From contig CANLWQ010000103.1 of the NCBI GenBank assembly GCA_947494405.1, positions 1 to 7,204 on the forward strand: a stretch of DNA of 7,204 nt, given 5' to 3'. This document shows, piece by piece, positions 5,088 through 7,204 of this stretch. The notes beneath the pieces are model-generated. The model did not search any database. It had not been told where the DNA came from and saw nothing but the letters and a program-made list of their open reading frames with translations. The position numbers and the translations under genes were made by a program. Position 1 is the stretch's first letter; every line of letters begins with the position of its first letter. Source of the DNA: Comamonadaceae bacterium (GTDB lineage: Bacteria; Pseudomonadota; Gammaproteobacteria; Burkholderiales; Burkholderiaceae_C).

Positions 5088-6377
5088 TCAGTGCGCGCTG
5101 GGTAATTCGTCCCAACAGGTGGTGAAGCGTGGCGAACGGTTGGCGCTGCGCATGCGCCAGTCGCGGCTGGTTCCTGTGGCGGCGAGATGGATGGTGTCGC
5201 GCCCGAAATGCAGATTGAGGTGATCGAGTGTTTTCATCAGGGTCGCATCCCGCGTGCGTGTCACCGTGTCTTCAAACAAGCCGTGTTGCTGCCGCCGCGC
5301 TTCGCTTAAAGCGGTGAGCATCACACCAGCTTTTTTATAGGCAAAACCCGCGCGAAATATTTTGCGCAAAGCCACCCACACCGCATCGCTGAGCAAACGG
5401 CTGTCGTTACTGGGTTCGGGCAAAGGCACCAAGAGACTGGCGTTGTACTGGGGCTCATCAGGTTTGAAGGGGTTGGTGCGTATGAACACATGCACCGCGC
5501 CTGCCAATGACTGCTGGGCGCGCAGTTTTTCACCTGCCCGCGCTACATGCGCACTGAGTGCTTCGCGCAACTCGACCACACTGTGCACCGGCCTGCCAAA
5601 GCTGCGCGAGGCCATGATTTGTTGCTTCGGTGGCGTGATGTCTTCCAGCCCCAAACAACTGATGCCACGCAACTCGCAAACGATGCGCTCCATCACCACA
5701 CCAAAGCGCTCACGCACACGCGCAGGCGGGGTGTTGCGCAAGTCGAGTACGGTGTGAATATCCATCTCGGCCAAGCGCCGCGCTGTGCGGTTGCCCACTC
5801 CCCAAACTTCGCGCACCTCGGTTTGCGCCATCCAGTCTTGGCGTTCGGGGCGCGACAGGGCGTTCAAATCGCACACGCCCTCAAACACCGCTTGCTTCTT
5901 GGCGAGGTGGTTGGCGAACTTGGCCAAGGTTTTGGTCGGGCCTATGCCCACGCACACGGGCAAGCCTGTCCACAGGCGAATGCGCTGGCGCATCTGCCGC
6001 CCCAGCGCCACACCACCGCCGTGCAGCGGCAGCACTTGCTCGATGCGCAAAAAGCTCTCGTCGATGCTGTAGACCTCAAGGTCTGGCGCGTAGTCGCGCA
6101 AGATGTCCACTACCCGCTGGCTCATATCGGCATACAGCGTGTAGTTGGAGGAAAACGCCTCTATGCCATGCAACAGCGCCAAGTCTTTCAGCGAGAACCA
6201 AGGTGCGCCCATCTTCACACCCAGCGCTTTGACTTCGTTGGAGCGCGCCACCGCGCAGCCATCGTTGTTGGAGAGCACCACCATGGGTATGTTGTGCAGG
6301 CGAGGTTGAAACACGCGCTCGCAACTGACGTAGAAGTTGTTGACATCGACCAGCGCAAACTGTGCGGGCGTGCTCAT
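5088..6377 (-). CDS. umuC: UmuC, catalytic subunit of DNA polymerase V (Y-family)
   Basis: A 429-residue translesion DNA polymerase that works with processed UmuD and RecA after SOS induction. The palm carries Asp11 in [10 protein letters not shown] and Asp106-Glu107 in YSIDESFL, the metal-binding acidic residues of Y-family polymerases; Tyr16 sits at the steric-gate position. [16 protein letters not shown] and [12 protein letters not shown] are typical of UmuC. The [15 protein letters not shown] segment is the helix-hairpin-helix-like thumb region, [10 protein letters not shown] opens the little-finger region, and QHGLF at 364-368 fits a beta-clamp-binding motif. The C-terminus ending [12 protein letters not shown] is full length. 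The frame stays open to an ATG at 6426-6428, but those 17 extra residues overlap umuD and lie before the conserved start. The ATG at 6375-6377 is 2 bases after the umuD stop, with AGG upstream, indicating translational coupling. Confidence 0.95.
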   Translation of the reverse strand: MSTPAQFALVDVNNFYVSCERVFQPRLHNIPMVVLSNNDGCAVARSNEVKALGVKMGAPWFSLKDLALLHGIEAFSSNYTLYADMSQRVVDILRDYAPDLEVYSIDESFLRIEQVLPLHGGGVALGRQMRQRIRLWTGLPVCVGIGPTKTLAKFANHLAKKQAVFEGVCDLNALSRPERQDWMAQTEVREVWGVGNRTARRLAEMDIHTVLDLRNTPPARVRERFGVVMERIVCELRGISCLGLEDITPPKQQIMASRSFGRPVHSVVELREALSAHVARAGEKLRAQQSLAGAVHVFIRTNPFKPDEPQYNASLLVPLPEPSNDSRLLSDAVWVALRKIFRAGFAYKKAGVMLTALSEARRQQHGLFEDTVTRTRDATLMKTLDHLNLHFGRDTIHLAATGTSRDWRMRSANRSPRFTTCWDELPSAH

Positions 6378-6379
6378 GT

Positions 6380-6826
6380 CTAGCCTGCGCGTTTCAAACG
6401 CCGCACCACACCGACCACCACGCCCCACACTTCCAAAGGGCGCTCGGCATTCAGCACGATGGCTTGGTAGGCGGGGTTGTCGGGGCGCAACTCGATGCGC
6501 CCGTGTTGTTGGTGCAAGCGTTTGATGGTGTAGTCGCCTTCAACCACGGCGATGATGATGTCGTTGTGCCGCGCTTGCAGCGAGCGGTCCACCACCACTT
6601 TGTCGCCGTCTTCGATGCTGGCGCCGCGCATGGAGTCGCCGCGTACATTGAACATGAAGGTAGCGGGTTTGTGGCGCACCAAATACTCGTTGAGGTCCAG
6701 GCTGTCTTCGGTGTCGTCCGCGGCCGGCGAGGGAAAGCCCGCCGACATGCGGTGCAGCAGCAGGCGCAGTGGCGCAGCGCTGGGCTGGGCTTGCAGGGTT
6801 TGGGGATGTTGGTGCAGGGTTGGCAT
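6380..6826 (-). CDS. umuD: UmuD, SOS mutagenesis protein with LexA-type self-cleavage domain
   Basis: A 148-residue LexA/UmuD-type S24 serine protease-like protein. RecA filaments trigger self-cleavage to UmuD', which joins UmuC as polymerase V. The Ser65 nucleophile lies in VRGDSMRGA and Lys102 in YTIKRL, 37 residues apart as in E. coli UmuD (Ser60, Lys97). The predicted cut is Ala29-Gly30 in MSAGFPSP, again 36 residues before the serine as in E. coli, though with Ala instead of Cys at P1. The tail [11 protein letters not shown] and [12 protein letters not shown] is typical. The ATG at 6824-6826 has no Shine-Dalgarno sequence and lies 18 bases from a LexA box, so the mRNA leader must be very short. 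It is first gene of a two-gene umuDC operon. Confidence 0.95.
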   Translation of the reverse strand: MPTLHQHPQTLQAQPSAAPLRLLLHRMSAGFPSPAADDTEDSLDLNEYLVRHKPATFMFNVRGDSMRGASIEDGDKVVVDRSLQARHNDIIIAVVEGDYTIKRLHQQHGRIELRPDNPAYQAIVLNAERPLEVWGVVVGVVRRLKRAG

Positions 6827-6836
6827 GTCAAGAAGG

Positions 6837-6865
6837 TATAAATACTGTATAAAAACACAGTTTAA
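6837..6865 (-). promoter_or_regulatory. Candidate umuDC promoter
   Basis: Read leftward, TTAAAC (complement of 6860-6865) and TTTATA (complement of 6837-6842) are 17 bases apart and flank the LexA box, so repressor would block polymerase. A second arrangement uses TATACA (complement of 6846-6851) with another TTAAAC (complement of 6870-6875), 18 bases apart. Both -35 boxes match consensus poorly. The first would start transcription almost at the ATG, the second roughly a dozen bases upstream of it. Confidence 0.4.
6845..6860. promoter_or_regulatory. LexA-binding SOS box of umuDC
   Basis: CTGTATAAAAACACAG fits the proteobacterial SOS box CTGT-N8-ACAG exactly at both conserved ends, with an AT-rich centre. 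It lies 18 bases upstream of the umuD start and 110 bases from the divergent quinone oxidoreductase start. Position and context make LexA repression of umuDC, relieved on DNA damage, very likely. Confidence 0.9.
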
Positions 6866-6906
6866 CGGAGTTTAATCAGCGATGTGAGAAGCGGTGTGCT
6901 GGGTGC

Positions 6907-6926
6907 GGGGTGCTATCCTGCACCCC
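6907..6926. repeat. GC-rich 7-bp hairpin upstream of quinone oxidoreductase
   Basis: GGGGTGC (6907-6913) pairs with GCACCCC (6920-6926) around the loop TATCCT. A second GGGTGC at 6901-6906 could pair with the same right arm as an alternative fold. No T-run follows. Its loop coincides with the probable -10 box, so the symmetry is in promoter DNA rather than a typical terminator. Confidence 0.5.
6911..6919 (+). promoter_or_regulatory. Candidate extended -10 promoter for the quinone oxidoreductase gene
   Basis: TGCTATCCT fits an extended -10 element (TGn followed by TATCCT) on the plus strand. No good -35 is seen 16-18 bases upstream, which is common for extended -10 promoters. Transcription would begin near 6926, giving a leader of about 45 bases before the ATG at 6971. 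Confidence 0.45.
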
Positions 6927-6958
6927 CCAGCCATAGCGCCCCCAAGGCTTCGTAAACC

Positions 6959-6962
6959 AAGG
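6959..6962 (+). promoter_or_regulatory. Ribosome-binding site of the quinone oxidoreductase gene
   Basis: AAGG is placed 8 bases before the ATG at 6971, supporting that start. Confidence 0.55.
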
Positions 6963-6970
6963 TTTTCAAC

Positions 6971-7204
6971 ATGACAATTCCCTCTTTGATGCGCTTCATC
7001 GACCACGGCAGTGGCGGTGCCCCCGAGGTTTTACGAGCCGCTCAGACCGGTGTGCCTGTGCCTGCCGCTGGCGAGGTTTTGGTGAAAGTGGCTTATGCGG
7101 GCGTCAATCGCCCCGATTGCTTGCAGCGCAGCGGGCGCTATCCGCCGCCACCCGGCGCCTCGCCCATTTTGGGTTTGGAAGCTTCTGGCCATGTGGTGGC
7201 GCTG
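6971..7204 (+). CDS. NAD(P)H:quinone oxidoreductase, PIG3-like zinc-free MDR family (3' truncated)
   Basis: The first 78 codons of a gene that continues past the window edge. The protein opens MTIPSLMRFIDHGSGGAPEVL, followed by PAAGEVLVKVAYAGVNRPDCLQRSGRYPPPPGASPILGLEASGHVVAL. This is the N-terminal GroES-like domain of medium-chain dehydrogenase/reductases of the quinone oxidoreductase type. The AGVNRPDCLQRSGRYPPPPGASPILGLE arrangement is typical of the PIG3-like subgroup (TIGR02824), which reduces quinones with NADPH and lacks catalytic zinc. The NADPH-binding Rossmann domain is not in the window, so cofactor use cannot be checked. ATG at 6971 is supported by AAGG 8 bases upstream and by the family N-terminus. 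It is transcribed away from umuDC across a 144-base gap; the LexA box is placed for umuDC, and effect on this gene is uncertain. Confidence 0.88.
   Translation, partial: MTIPSLMRFIDHGSGGAPEVLRAAQTGVPVPAAGEVLVKVAYAGVNRPDCLQRSGRYPPPPGASPILGLEASGHVVAL

Noticed and set aside
5082..5098. GCGCG/CGCGC hairpin at the yaeQ-umuC convergence
   Set aside because: Only 5 bp with no T-run, in GC-rich sequence where such matches are frequent; not enough for a terminator call.
5547..6383. 278-codon open frame on the plus strand
   Set aside because: Antisense to umuC; His/Ala/Gln-rich product without domains, a shadow of GC-rich coding sequence.
6378..6428. N-terminal extension of UmuC to an ATG at 6426-6428
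   Set aside because: The extra 17 residues overlap the end of umuD in another frame, lack UmuC similarity and precede the conserved start; ATG 6375-6377 sits 2 bases after the umuD stop.
6824..6829. TTGACA-like -35 on the minus strand at the umuD start codon
   Set aside because: It includes bases of the umuD start codon, so any transcript would begin inside the gene; chance match.
6362..6841. 159-codon open frame on the plus strand
   Set aside because: Antisense to umuD with low-complexity Val/His/Ala composition; umuD is certain from its catalytic residues.
1..7204. tRNA, rRNA, CRISPR array, insertion sequence
   Set aside because: No clover-leaf, rRNA-like block, regularly spaced repeats, transposase or terminal inverted repeats were seen on either strand by eye.

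Overview
The window looks like a chromosomal segment of a betaproteobacterium, most likely Burkholderiales and possibly close to Comamonadaceae such as Limnohabitans or Rhodoferax. This rests on protein style, GC-rich flanks and the gene set (YaeQ, a LexA-controlled umuDC pair, a COG4091-type SAF protein). It is an inference from reading, not from a search. I see no mobile element, CRISPR array, tRNA or rRNA, and no gene-free stretch longer than 300 bases.

Layout: (1) 2-382, the 3' end of a plus-strand homoserine-dehydrogenase-like SAF-domain gene. (2) 388-2706, three minus-strand genes in a tight operon-like row (transcription order 2706 to 388). They encode a membrane-anchored extracytoplasmic four-cysteine protein, a zinc-ribbon/coiled-coil/single-TM protein, and a zinc-ribbon/two-TM protein with a possible PH/GRAM-like tail. 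(3) 2707-2958, an AT-rich divergent promoter region with three copies of a 7-mer. (4) 2959-3309, a bactofilin gene on the plus strand. (5) 3310-3482, AT-rich spacer with hairpins, then a 64-codon hypothetical ORF. (6) 3657-4478 minus, a 2-keto-4-pentenoate-hydratase-family enzyme, divergent from (7) yaeQ at 4521-5081 plus. (8) 5088-6826 minus, umuD-umuC encoding the DNA polymerase V components, behind a clear LexA box. (9) 6971 onward plus, the 5' end of an NAD(P)H:quinone oxidoreductase gene that runs off the window.

The part that stands out is 388-3309. A bactofilin (a polymerising cytoskeletal scaffold) lies divergent from three uncharacterised envelope proteins. Two of these carry the same N-terminal Cys4 zinc-ribbon pattern, and together the three offer cytoplasmic, membrane and periplasmic parts. 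The region is visibly poorer in GC than its flanks. I propose, as inference only, that it is a bactofilin-associated envelope module. The remaining genes are ordinary housekeeping or SOS functions with some unusual regulatory details: hairpins across stop codons, a very short umuD leader, and a hairpin overlapping an extended -10 box.
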